Assembly (NCBI GenBank): GCA_021828635.1 | Contig: JAJZEJ010000714.1 | Location: 1-6,574, forward strand | Direction of reading: 5' to 3' | Source: Chloroflexota bacterium | GTDB lineage: Bacteria > Chloroflexota > Ktedonobacteria > Ktedonobacterales > Ktedonobacteraceae | DNA: 6,574 bases | The notes under the pieces: generated by a model | Databases searched by the model: none | What the model was told of the DNA's origin: nothing | What the model saw: the letters and a program-made list of their open reading frames with translations, nothing else | Shown here: positions 1-6,560 of the stretch, piece after piece | Position numbering within the stretch: position 1 is the stretch's first letter | Layout: every line of letters begins with the position of its first letter | Program-made: the position numbers and the translations under genes

Positions 1-1
1 C

Positions 2-574
2 ATATACTATCTGGATCATAAAAAAGCTGCTCAAGCTGCCAAAGACAATTGCTATCATGCACTGGACCTGGACGCTTCTGATGTGCGCTATCATTGTATG
101 CTTGGCCGTGTACTCGCGGCGGAGGGTGATCTGGTACAGGCCGAAGCTACGTATCTGCGTGCGTTGAAGCTCGACCCTGAGAATGCCCGTGTACATAACA
201 GTTATGGCGTATTGCTGCTCAACCAGAGATTGGATGCTCAGCGAGCCTATGAGCATTTTCGGCTGGCACTTATGCAGACGCCAGATGATGCGGAAATACG
301 CAAAAACTTGTTATTGGCGCTTAAAGCCAAAAATCGCTTCTACTGGCTCTTCTGGCGCTATGCCATGCTACGGCGGCGGCTGCGGTGGAGTTATGTATTT
401 CCCCTGGTTGCTATCGTGATTGCTGTGCAACTTCCCTGGGCGCTAGCAGTACAAATCCCCTTGCTCATGCCTGTTGCGGTGCTGACCTCACTTTGTTATG
501 TTCTTTTTATCGTGTACGTCATTACGATTAACCCGCTCTTCAATTATCTGATTCGGCGCGGCTGGCTGAAATGA
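2..574 (+). CDS. TPR-repeat protein with C-terminal membrane anchor (5' truncated)
   Basis: The reading frame is open to the left edge, so the true start lies outside the window and 190 residues are visible. Visible residues 28-61 form a clear 34-residue tetratricopeptide repeat, with the pattern LGRVLAAEGDLVQAEATYLRAL followed by LDPEN split here as LGRVLAAEGD and AEATYLRALKLDPEN. Residues 1-27 look like the end of a preceding repeat and 62-96 like a further, slightly longer one. Arg-rich residues 124-128 are followed by two hydrophobic stretches (about 131-149 and 152-175) and a basic tail (RRGWLK). By the positive-inside rule the TPR part and the tail should both be cytoplasmic, with a membrane hairpin between them. 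TPR domains are protein-binding scaffolds; no partner or enzymatic role can be read from the sequence. The next gene starts 105 bases downstream, so cotranscription with the kinase is possible but unproven. Confidence 0.85.
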   Translation: MYYLDHKKAAQAAKDNCYHALDLDASDVRYHCMLGRVLAAEGDLVQAEATYLRALKLDPENARVHNSYGVLLLNQRLDAQRAYEHFRLALMQTPDDAEIRKNLLLALKAKNRFYWLFWRYAMLRRRLRWSYVFPLVAIVIAVQLPWALAVQIPLLMPVAVLTSLCYVLFIVYVITINPLFNYLIRRGWLK

Positions 575-645
575 TAAAGTAGCACTGTTTACGTTCTATA
601 GTATAGGATAAGAATGTTGGAAGCAATGTCCCTTTGGTAATGTAG

Positions 646-665
646 GGATGCGATTTATCGCGTCC
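646..665 (+). promoter_or_regulatory. Hairpin just upstream of the kinase ribosome binding site
   Basis: GGATGCGA (646-653) can pair with TCGCGTCC (658-665), giving eight pairs including one G-U, around a TTTA loop. It ends two bases before the Shine-Dalgarno sequence at 668-673. There is no T-run after it, so it is not a standard intrinsic terminator for the upstream TPR gene. An alternative weaker pairing of TCCCT (629-633) with AGGGA (644-648) would exclude the full hairpin. A role in kinase translation is inference. The rest of the 105-base gap (575-679) is AT-richer. It contains TATA-like hexamers such as TATAGT at 597-602, but I see no well-spaced -35 box for them. Confidence 0.4.
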
Positions 666-667
666 AC

Positions 668-673
668 AGGAGA
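668..673 (+). promoter_or_regulatory. Ribosome binding site of the Ser/Thr kinase
   Basis: AGGAGA lies six bases before the ATG at 680, which is ideal spacing. It supports this start codon for the kinase. Confidence 0.75.
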
Positions 674-679
674 ATCGCT

Positions 680-2638
680 ATGGCAGGTTTAGAGGGCCAA
701 ACCCTCGACCGCTATCATCTACAACAATTGACCGGTAAAGGCGGTATGGCCGATGTGTATCGAGCATCCGATAGCGTCTTTGGACGTGACGTAGCTATCA
801 AAGTCTTCAAGCGCGACGACGAAGACCTCTTGCGTCGCTTCATCCGCGAGGCGCGTTTAATGGCCTCGTTGCACCATCCGCATCTGATGCCGATTTATGA
901 TACGGGCGAGGCCAGCATTGATGGCGTGACATGGTATTATATCGCCATGCCCTTTATGGTAGGTGGCACGTTGCGTGCGCGTATCCGCCGTGGCACGCTC
1001 TCGTTAAGTGAATCCTGTCGTCTCCTGAGTGATATTGCCGATGCGCTTGATTATGTACATCAGCAGGGTATTATTCACCGTGATATTAAGTCTTCCAATG
1101 TGTTGCTCGATGCTGAGGGCAATTGTTATGTGGCCGATTTCGGCATTGCGCGTACTACCAGCGATGCCACGCAACTGACCAGCACCGGCAATGTTCTCGG
1201 CACCGCCGATTATGTCGCGCCCGAACTCTTTGAGCCGCATCGTCGCGCCGATGAGCTGAGCGATCAGTATTCACTGGGTATTCTGGCTTACGAGATGATT
1301 ACAGGCAAAATGCCATTCAGCGCCGATAGCCAGATTGCGCTGGCCGCTATGCACGTCAATAAGCAACCACCAGCACCGAGCAGTATGGTGGCGACGTTAC
1401 CAAAATCGCTAGATCGCGTGCTACTCAAAGTGTTGGCGAAGCGACCCGAACAACGCTATGCCAATGCCAGCGAATTTGCCGAGGCGTTCTGTCGCGCCAC
1501 GCGCACGACGACGAAAAGACTGGCCGAAGCAGCGAATAATGGCGTTTTCGTTGGTCAGGTACCATCAGCGTATGAAACTGGTTATGATGCACCTACCGTG
1601 CTGGCTACACAATCAATGCCGGAGCGGCCCGTTGCTTCGCTCTTACCGCGCTCTAGCGATGGGCGTAATGGGCAGTTGCAACGAGTTGGAAGTAGTCCAG
1701 GTAGCCAACGTCTGCCCGCGCAGCGTAGAAATGTGCCGACGCGCCAACAACGTCAGGCACGGGTGCTGACCATCCTGGCTATTGTTGCTCTTCTGGTGGT
1801 TGTTGGCCCCATTGTTTATGTGCTGCTAACCTATAATCATGGCAATGGCGGCAATCCTGGTGGTTTTGTGCCTGCTGGCAGTAGCGCGACAGTTACTCAA
1901 TCGTTGACACCAACGAACACACCCAACCTGACTGCGACGGCGCAAGCTCAAGCCGCGACTGCAACCGCGCAGGCGCAAAATGCGACCGCGACCGCCATCG
2001 CAGGCGCGACCGCGACAGTGGTGGCGCAAGCTCAGGCCACAGCCGGTGTCATTCAAACGGCGACTGCTGGTCAAGCAACCTACACAGATACTCTGAACAA
2101 TGTCAATAATCCGGCGACGCAGCAGGCCAACTGGGATCAGAACAGTCATTGCCTGTTCAAGTCCGATGGCTACCATGTCACGAGTAGTTTTGGCATTGAT
2201 GGTTGCCAGGAAACGGGCCATACCTATCAAAATGCCACGATTACAGTTGATGTAACGATCAATAGCGGCCATTCCGGTGGCCTCTTCTTCCGCACCCAGA
2301 CCAGTAGCATTTTACAAGTCTACTCCGGCTACCTTTTCGAGATTGATGCTAACGGGGATTACAAGATTTCCAAATCCAAAGATTTCACTAATCCTTTAGA
2401 TCAGCAGACGTTACAGGATTGGACGGCCTCTTCGGCTTTGAAGACGGGTATAGCCACCAATAAGCTAGAGGTCATCATGAATGGTGGAGTTTTCCTGCTC
2501 TATGCCAACGGCGTCTACCTGACCGAAATACAGGACACAACCTACTCTGCCGCCGGTACGGTCGCCTTTATGGCTAACGACCAGGGGGCTAATGCCGATG
2601 TGTCGTATCGCAACCTCAATGTGTATCCCCTGGCTTAA
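680..2638 (+). CDS. Receptor-type Ser/Thr protein kinase with exported beta-sandwich-like domain
   Basis: This is a Hanks-type (PknB-like) kinase of 652 residues that phosphorylates Ser/Thr on proteins. The kinase domain spans about 11-270. It has the glycine loop GKGGMADVY (19-27), ATP-binding Lys41, its Glu57 partner, HRDIKSSN (133-140, catalytic Asp135), DFG (153-155), APE (180-182), and Asp195 in helix F. All key residues are present, so it should be active; Thr/Ser at 159-169 are likely activation-loop sites. A variable segment (271-360) leads to one membrane helix (about 361-384). A Thr/Ala/Gln-rich linker (417-463) and a C-terminal domain of about 185 residues follow, predicted outside the cell. 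The pattern of that domain (GLFFR, YLFEID, LLYANG, and a C-terminal YRNLNVY) resembles the concanavalin-like DUF1080 / 3-keto-disaccharide hydrolase fold. It probably acts as a ligand sensor; fold and ligand are inference. No PASTA repeats are seen. C491 and C509 could form a disulfide. Confidence 0.93.
   Translation: MAGLEGQTLDRYHLQQLTGKGGMADVYRASDSVFGRDVAIKVFKRDDEDLLRRFIREARLMASLHHPHLMPIYDTGEASIDGVTWYYIAMPFMVGGTLRARIRRGTLSLSESCRLLSDIADALDYVHQQGIIHRDIKSSNVLLDAEGNCYVADFGIARTTSDATQLTSTGNVLGTADYVAPELFEPHRRADELSDQYSLGILAYEMITGKMPFSADSQIALAAMHVNKQPPAPSSMVATLPKSLDRVLLKVLAKRPEQRYANASEFAEAFCRATRTTTKRLAEAANNGVFVGQVPSAYETGYDAPTVLATQSMPERPVASLLPRSSDGRNGQLQRVGSSPGSQRLPAQRRNVPTRQQRQARVLTILAIVALLVVVGPIVYVLLTYNHGNGGNPGGFVPAGSSATVTQSLTPTNTPNLTATAQAQAATATAQAQNATATAIAGATATVVAQAQATAGVIQTATAGQATYTDTLNNVNNPATQQANWDQNSHCLFKSDGYHVTSSFGIDGCQETGHTYQNATITVDVTINSGHSGGLFFRTQTSSILQVYSGYLFEIDANGDYKISKSKDFTNPLDQQTLQDWTASSALKTGIATNKLEVIMNGGVFLLYANGVYLTEIQDTTYSAAGTVAFMANDQGANADVSYRNLNVYPLA
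1928..2068 (+). repeat. Low-complexity Thr/Ala/Gln linker coding repeat
   Basis: This GC-rich stretch inside the kinase gene encodes residues 417-463, made almost only of Thr, Ala, Gln and Val. It contains imperfect direct repeats: GGCGCAAGCTCA occurs at 1939-1950 and 2023-2034, and GCGACCGCGAC at 1982-1992 and 2006-2016. It follows the membrane helix and a Gly/Pro/Ser-rich segment, so it probably acts as an extended stalk holding the sensor domain away from the membrane. The Thr residues could be glycosylated, but that is speculation. Confidence 0.7.
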
Positions 2639-2655
2639 AATTAAGGAGAGCGATC

Positions 2656-3030
2656 ATGAGCGAAGAGAATCTACAAACCACTGATAACTCATCACAATTT
2701 CTGCTTGAAATGCTTACTGATGAACATAATGGTGATGCGTTTGCTCATTCGTATCTAAAAGCCAGTTTTTTATCATCTGCGATAGATGCTCTGTTCCAGG
2801 CACGTCGGCAGGCTGGTTTGACTCAAGCGCAAGTTGCCGAAAAGCTTGGTACAAAGCAGGCGGCCATTGCACGTTTGGAGGCCGATACAGAGGGTGCTAT
2901 ATCCCTACGGCGCTATGTGGAATTTGCACTTGCATGTGGCATGGTACCGCTCAACATAGAACTTGTACCCATTAACGCTGCCCGTGATTCCATACTTACC
3001 CATTTAATAGAGAAGCCATATGAGCCATAG
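2656..3030 (+). CDS. XRE-family helix-turn-helix protein (orphan HigA-antitoxin-like)
   Basis: This is a 124-residue protein with a Cro/C1-type DNA-binding domain at about 43-102. The helix-turn-helix core is GLTQAQVAEKLGTKQAAIARLE (54-75, read as GLTQAQVAEKLG then TKQAAIARLE), in which the second helix is the recognition helix. The Shine-Dalgarno AAGGAG (2643-2648) and ATG are well spaced. The gene begins 17 bases after the kinase stop, so the two are probably cotranscribed. HTH proteins of this size are often antitoxins of HigBA/RelBE type, but neither neighbour is a RelE/HigB-like toxin, so it is better described as an orphan regulator. The first 40 residues lie outside the HTH and include a polar TTDNSS stretch (8-13). 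With the upstream kinase this suggests a possible phosphorylation target, which is inference only. Confidence 0.85.
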   Translation: MSEENLQTTDNSSQFLLEMLTDEHNGDAFAHSYLKASFLSSAIDALFQARRQAGLTQAQVAEKLGTKQAAIARLEADTEGAISLRRYVEFALACGMVPLNIELVPINAARDSILTHLIEKPYEP

Positions 3031-3043
3031 ATATGACTTCTCT
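3009..3043. terminator. Hairpin between convergent genes, possible bidirectional terminator
   Basis: AGAGAAGCCATAT (3009-3021) pairs with ATATGACTTCTCT (3031-3043) at 12 of 13 positions, the exception being one C-A mismatch, around a nine-base loop. It spans the stop codon of the HTH gene and most of the 19-base gap before the convergent methyltransferase end. Neither side has a clear T-run, so it is an atypical intrinsic terminator at best; it could instead protect mRNA 3' ends. Confidence 0.45.
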
Positions 3044-3049
3044 GCACCA

Positions 3050-3892
3050 TTAGTTATACGCCTCGAACATTCCGGCTCTGGTTACGATGCGCACCGCGCC
3101 TTCGCTGGCTATGCGTTGCTCAATAATCGTGCGTAGATGCTCTGTGCGTTCCTCAGTCATAGCTGCTCTGATGGGTAGAGAGAGAATATAGGCAATCAGC
3201 GGCTCAGTCTCGGTGACGACTAGCTCGTTATCGAGGTGATAGACATTGATGTGCGTGAAATGGTGTGCTAACTGTTCCGCGCCGTTTTCAAGATTGAAGT
3301 GCATTCCGAATGTCTGGTACTCTGGCACAACCTGCCTAATCAGGTCGTCCATTTCTTGCAAATTATGCTCGCTATTGGTGGCGGCAAAGAAATGTCCCTC
3401 CGGCTTGAGGATGCGGTGTACCTCGGCAATGGCCTTGTCTCTATCGGGAACGTGATAGAGCATGTGGTTGGCGATGATGAGATCGAAGTTGGCGGGCGGA
3501 TAGGGGATGTTCTGAATGTCGATCTGCTCAAAGGTGAGGTTAGGCAGATGGCCGAGATGGTTGCGTGCTTCCGCCAGCATCCCAGGCGAGAAGTCTGAAA
3601 GCGTGATTTGCCAGTCTTGTGGGATGCGCTGGATGTTGCAGCGCCAGAGCATGCCGGAACCGGTACCCAGTTCCAGCACGCGCTTTATCGGCTGTTCCGG
3701 TAGTTTGAGCAGGTAGTCAAAGACCCATTCGTGCAAACCTTTTGGGTTGGTACCAAAACGTTGGTGCAATTGAATACGCGCCTGCAAATTAGAAGCATTT
3801 TTGTACTGCTCGTTTAAGAGGTAATCGCGTTCGATTTTCTCTTGCATGAATTCTATCCAATCTCGTTTTGTTCCTACCGTTTTAGCGTTCAC
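3050..3892 (-). CDS. Class I SAM-dependent methyltransferase
   Basis: This 280-residue protein has a Rossmann-type methyltransferase core (Methyltransf_11/25-like). Motif I, VLELGTGSG (72-80), binds S-adenosylmethionine. Asp100 at the end of strand 2 would contact the ribose, and FEQIDIQNIPY (121-131) supplies the adenine-side acidic residue (Asp125). FDLIIANHMLYHVPD (136-150) and LKPEGHFFAAT (162-172) are the later core motifs. The substrate cannot be read; the C-terminal 100 residues are not diagnostic. The GTG start overlaps the regulator gene by 11 bases, and no strong Shine-Dalgarno is visible, which fits translational coupling. An in-frame ATG at 3845-3847 (residue 16) is an alternative start that would leave the core intact. 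It is the last gene of a histidine kinase-regulator operon. The product might act on a small molecule or lipid linked to the sensed stress, but this is inference. Confidence 0.9.
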   Translation of the reverse strand: MNAKTVGTKRDWIEFMQEKIERDYLLNEQYKNASNLQARIQLHQRFGTNPKGLHEWVFDYLLKLPEQPIKRVLELGTGSGMLWRCNIQRIPQDWQITLSDFSPGMLAEARNHLGHLPNLTFEQIDIQNIPYPPANFDLIIANHMLYHVPDRDKAIAEVHRILKPEGHFFAATNSEHNLQEMDDLIRQVVPEYQTFGMHFNLENGAEQLAHHFTHINVYHLDNELVVTETEPLIAYILSLPIRAAMTEERTEHLRTIIEQRIASEGAVRIVTRAGMFEAYN

Positions 3893-4550
3893 GCTGTTCG
3901 CGTGGCGGGACGATTTTATATTCGACCGCGTAGGCGGCGGCCTCGCTGCGTCGTGCTAGGCCGAGCTTCTCTAAAATATGGCTGACATGGTTGCGGGCCG
4001 TTTTCTCACTGACATAGAGTGTCTCGGCGATCTGCTTATTAGTGTAGCCGCGTGCGACCAGCGCCAGTACCTCGCGTTCACGCTCCGTCAGTTCATCACC
4101 TGGCGATAGACTCATGCTTTTGCCATGCATGGTCATGCGCGTAACGGCTTGCTGACGGGTGTTGGGGTCAAGCAGTGATTGACCGACGGCAACAGCGCGA
4201 ATGGCTTTGAGCAGTTCGGCGCGGCTGACATTTTTGAGCAGATAGCCACTGGCTCCAGCGAGAATCGAGGCCATCACTGCTTCATCATCGGTAAAGGAGG
4301 TAATCATGAGGATAGCGATCTGCGGATGCTGGCTCTTAATCTCGCGGCATGCCTCGATACCGCCCATCTTGTCCATGCGCACATCCATCAAAATCACCTG
4401 TGGGTCCAGGACGTTGACTTTCGCCACTGCTTCAGACCCATTACGCGCTTCGCCCACAATGCTGATATCCGCTTCCAGTTCAAAGGCGGCCCGCATACCG
4501 AGGCGCACCACTTCGTGGTCATCGACAATCATCAAGCGTATTTTTGCCAT
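3882..4550 (-). CDS. NarL/FixJ-family response regulator (LuxR-type HTH)
   Basis: This 222-residue two-component regulator has an N-terminal receiver domain (about 4-122). Asp10 and Asp11 form the acidic pocket, Asp56 in LMDVRMD is the phosphoacceptor, and Thr84 and Lys106 are the conserved switch residues. A linker leads to a LuxR/GerE helix-turn-helix (about 152-209) with LTEREREVLALVARGYTNKQ as LTERERE through TNKQIAETL and then VSEKTARNHVSHILEKLG. It should bind DNA as a dimer when phosphorylated by the kinase encoded just upstream. The ATG is two bases after the kinase stop, and its Shine-Dalgarno AAGAGGAG lies within the last kinase codons, so the pair is likely made in balanced amounts by coupled translation. 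Length and all catalytic residues are normal for the NarL family (for example LiaR, DevR). Its target genes cannot be told from this window. Confidence 0.95.
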   Translation of the reverse strand: MAKIRLMIVDDHEVVRLGMRAAFELEADISIVGEARNGSEAVAKVNVLDPQVILMDVRMDKMGGIEACREIKSQHPQIAILMITSFTDDEAVMASILAGASGYLLKNVSRAELLKAIRAVAVGQSLLDPNTRQQAVTRMTMHGKSMSLSPGDELTEREREVLALVARGYTNKQIAETLYVSEKTARNHVSHILEKLGLARRSEAAAYAVEYKIVPPREQRER

Positions 4551-4552
4551 AC

Positions 4553-6478
4553 TTAGCTCCTCTTATCCTGTCTGTCATTATGTGTGAGGGGTAGGTGAAC
4601 GTGAACACAGAGACCAGTACCAGGTTGTTGCGTAATGTTGAGTGTGCCGCCCAATTCCTGCGCCCGTTCTCGCATCCCTTGTAGTCCGCGTCCTGAGTAA
4701 AATCGTTGTACATCAGTAAGTTGTTTTGTCTCCGCACCTGCCGCTACTGGCAAGCCACGCCCATTATCACAGATGGAGACATCAATACAAGTCGCTTGCT
4801 GCTGTAACGTAACGTGAACCTCGCTAGCGAAGGCGTGTTTGTAGGTGTTGGTCAGTGCCTCTTGCACGATGCGGAAGATGGCCGTTCCGACCTGCTCGCT
4901 TGGTTGCTGTTCTTCATCCACGGAGGCTGTGAGTTGGGTATGGAGTCCACTGATCGCCTCGAACTCGCGTAGTTGATTGGTGAGCATCTGCGCAAGCGTC
5001 ATGGTGCCACTCAGCAAAGGTTTGAGGTTGAACATGTAGGTGCGTGTCTCCCACAATGCTTGCTTGGAAAGTGTTACCAGTGTATCCAGGCGTGTGGCCA
5101 GAGGCAAGAGTAGTTCAGTATCCTCATCCGACGCCTCGGCGATCCGATGAGCCTGCGTAGCACACGTTTCAGTATTCAGACTGAGCATGTAAATTAGCTG
5201 CGCGATGCCATCGTGTATCTCGCGGGCAATACGTGCGCGTTCGGCGACTGCCGCTAGCTCAATCATCTGCTCAGTGAGGCGAATATTATCGAGTACGACC
5301 AACAGTTGTGTGCCTGAAATGGTCAAGAATTTCTCCTGTCGTTCATTGAATGGTGTTTGGCGCACGCTCTCCGCGCCCATGACCATGTGAACTTGTCCAT
5401 CCTTGAAGATTGGTACATAGAGGCATGCCAGCCCATAGCCCTGCATGCCGCGTGTGCCGTATATGCTGCGCAATGGCTCAAAGGTTGCATTGAGCTGTCC
5501 CGAATGAAAGACCTGTTGAAGAGTTGCTTCATCCCGTTTGGATGGCAGCTCACCTGAAACCTCATCCTCTATATATGAAACTGCGATAGGCTCTGTCGTC
5601 TCTGTCGTCTCTGTTTGCTCCTGTTCTGGTTGTAGCAGAGCGACGGTCAGGCGTTGAAAATGTCCTCCCTGGCGAATTTGTGTGGCACTTTTTTGCAGTA
5701 AATGCTGGCTATCGGTCGCACCGCGCATCAAGGTTTCTCCCACACGGACTAAGGCTTGCTGGCGACGTGCCGTGTCCTGCTCGCGCCGCTTGCTGAGCGC
5801 GTAGCTGGCGAGTAGCGTGGCGACATAGCCTGTGAGCAGCGCGGTAATCGGAGCGTCAACCAGGGAGCCGATAATATCGGTCACGTTGGCGATGTGATGT
5901 TCGGCACCAGGAGGAGGGAGCAGCATGCCGAAGAGCGCGAAGAGATCGTAGCCCAGCGCGGTAGCCAGCCCACCACGATAGCGATAGGCAAGACCGGCGG
6001 CGAAGACGGTAGAGATGCCGTAGCGGTAGAAGACTGAACCATCGCCAAACGGTGGATCACCAAAGACGCCGCCATAATACATGATAAGGCCGCAAATAAT
6101 CAAGTCGATACCATAGATGATCGTATCCCAGTAGATATTGCGCGTTTGCGAGAGCGACGTGAGAATATCGACCTGCTCATCTTCTGTCGGAATGCGGCGT
6201 CGCTGGCGAGGGAGACGCAGGATGCTTTGAAGTTTCGGCAAGAAAATATGCAAGACAGGTGCATAGAGCGTGACGATCAACGTTTGTACAAAAGTAACAA
6301 CGAGCAAAATATAGCCGATATGTTTTTGGAATAGCGAGAAGTTGGTGCCTAGAATGATGATGAGAGCATAAAGCCACATGCTCCAGCGCCAGATGAGAAA
6401 AAAATAGCTGGGTGTATTGCGCAGGCGGCGTAAGGTTGTGCCTGGTAGCGCCTGCAAGGTCAATTTCTGCTGGCTCAT
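4553..6478 (-). CDS. Multi-pass sensor histidine kinase, NarL-partner type (HisKA_3), with GAF-like domain
   Basis: This membrane histidine kinase is 641 residues from the preferred ATG. The N-terminal 230 residues hold about five to six hydrophobic segments (about 22-47, 54-79, 116-136, 153-188, 201-227) that form the membrane sensor. A GAF-like region follows (about 244-404), then a HisKA_3 dimerisation domain with RIAREIHDG (phosphoacceptor His422). The HATPase_c domain has the N box EALTNTYKH (Asn544), DNGRGLP (571-577) and GRGLQGM (597-603). All catalytic motifs are intact. It should phosphorylate Asp56 of the adjacent regulator. An in-frame GTG at 6541 would add 21 residues, but it lies upstream of the -10 box of a good promoter, so the ATG at 6478 is preferred. 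The Shine-Dalgarno before this ATG is weak (a GGTG about eight bases upstream). The signal sensed is unknown. Confidence 0.93.
   Translation of the reverse strand: MSQQKLTLQALPGTTLRRLRNTPSYFFLIWRWSMWLYALIIILGTNFSLFQKHIGYILLVVTFVQTLIVTLYAPVLHIFLPKLQSILRLPRQRRRIPTEDEQVDILTSLSQTRNIYWDTIIYGIDLIICGLIMYYGGVFGDPPFGDGSVFYRYGISTVFAAGLAYRYRGGLATALGYDLFALFGMLLPPPGAEHHIANVTDIIGSLVDAPITALLTGYVATLLASYALSKRREQDTARRQQALVRVGETLMRGATDSQHLLQKSATQIRQGGHFQRLTVALLQPEQEQTETTETTEPIAVSYIEDEVSGELPSKRDEATLQQVFHSGQLNATFEPLRSIYGTRGMQGYGLACLYVPIFKDGQVHMVMGAESVRQTPFNERQEKFLTISGTQLLVVLDNIRLTEQMIELAAVAERARIAREIHDGIAQLIYMLSLNTETCATQAHRIAEASDEDTELLLPLATRLDTLVTLSKQALWETRTYMFNLKPLLSGTMTLAQMLTNQLREFEAISGLHTQLTASVDEEQQPSEQVGTAIFRIVQEALTNTYKHAFASEVHVTLQQQATCIDVSICDNGRGLPVAAGAETKQLTDVQRFYSGRGLQGMRERAQELGGTLNITQQPGTGLCVHVHLPLTHNDRQDKRS
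5591..5614 (-). repeat. Short 9-base coding repeat (Thr-Glu tract) in the histidine kinase
   Basis: On the plus strand CTCTGTCGT occurs at 5591-5599 and 5600-5608 and again as a six-base partial copy. It encodes a TETTETTE tract within a Gln/Glu/Thr-rich loop of the GAF-like domain. The reading frame is kept because the unit is nine bases. It looks like a surface-loop expansion rather than a functional site. Confidence 0.6.
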
Positions 6479-6525
6479 AAACGCACCGCACTTTCTGAGT
6501 GAGCCGATACGCTGTGCTTGCTCGT

Positions 6526-6541
6526 GTGCCAAGTATGGCAC
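6526..6541. promoter_or_regulatory. Perfect palindrome over the -10 box, candidate operator
   Basis: GTGCCA (6526-6531) and TGGCAC (6536-6541) are exact inverted repeats separated by four bases. The -10 hexamer at 6532-6537 sits inside this element, so a dimeric protein bound here would block RNA polymerase. Which protein binds is unknown; autoregulation by the LuxR-type regulator of this operon is one possibility. Confidence 0.45.
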
Positions 6542-6560
6542 GGCTAATCTATGCTGTCAA
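6532..6560 (-). promoter_or_regulatory. Promoter of the histidine kinase-regulator-methyltransferase operon
   Basis: On the minus strand a perfect -35 box TTGACA (6560-6555) is followed after exactly 17 bases by CATACT (6537-6532), which matches the TATAAT consensus at four of six positions. Transcription should begin near 6525, leaving a leader of about 47 bases before the ATG at 6478. This argues against use of the upstream GTG at 6541. A second TATACT (6570-6565) lies upstream, but its -35 region would be outside the window. Confidence 0.65.

Noticed and set aside
1826..2272. Minus-strand open frame of 148 codons opposite the kinase linker
   Set aside because: It mirrors the GC-rich, repetitive Thr/Ala codons of the kinase gene, is rich in Arg and Cys with no recognisable domain, and the plus-strand frame is clearly coding.
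2638..3050. Toxin-antitoxin module involving the HigA-like HTH protein
   Set aside because: Neither adjacent gene is toxin-like, and no small RelE/HigB-type frame exists on either side of it.
4179..4556. Plus-strand open frame of 125 codons opposite the response regulator
   Set aside because: It lies entirely antisense to a well-supported receiver domain and shows no family pattern; it is best explained as a shadow of the real gene.
6479..6541. 21-residue N-terminal extension of the histidine kinase from GTG at 6541
   Set aside because: No Shine-Dalgarno precedes it, and the predicted -10 box and transcription start fall inside or downstream of it, so it would not be on the mRNA.
6515..6541. 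Sigma-54 type promoter (TGGCAC followed by a TTGC-like box) near the histidine kinase
   Set aside because: The required GC of the -12 element is not at the correct spacing, and a well-spaced sigma-70-type promoter overlaps the site.
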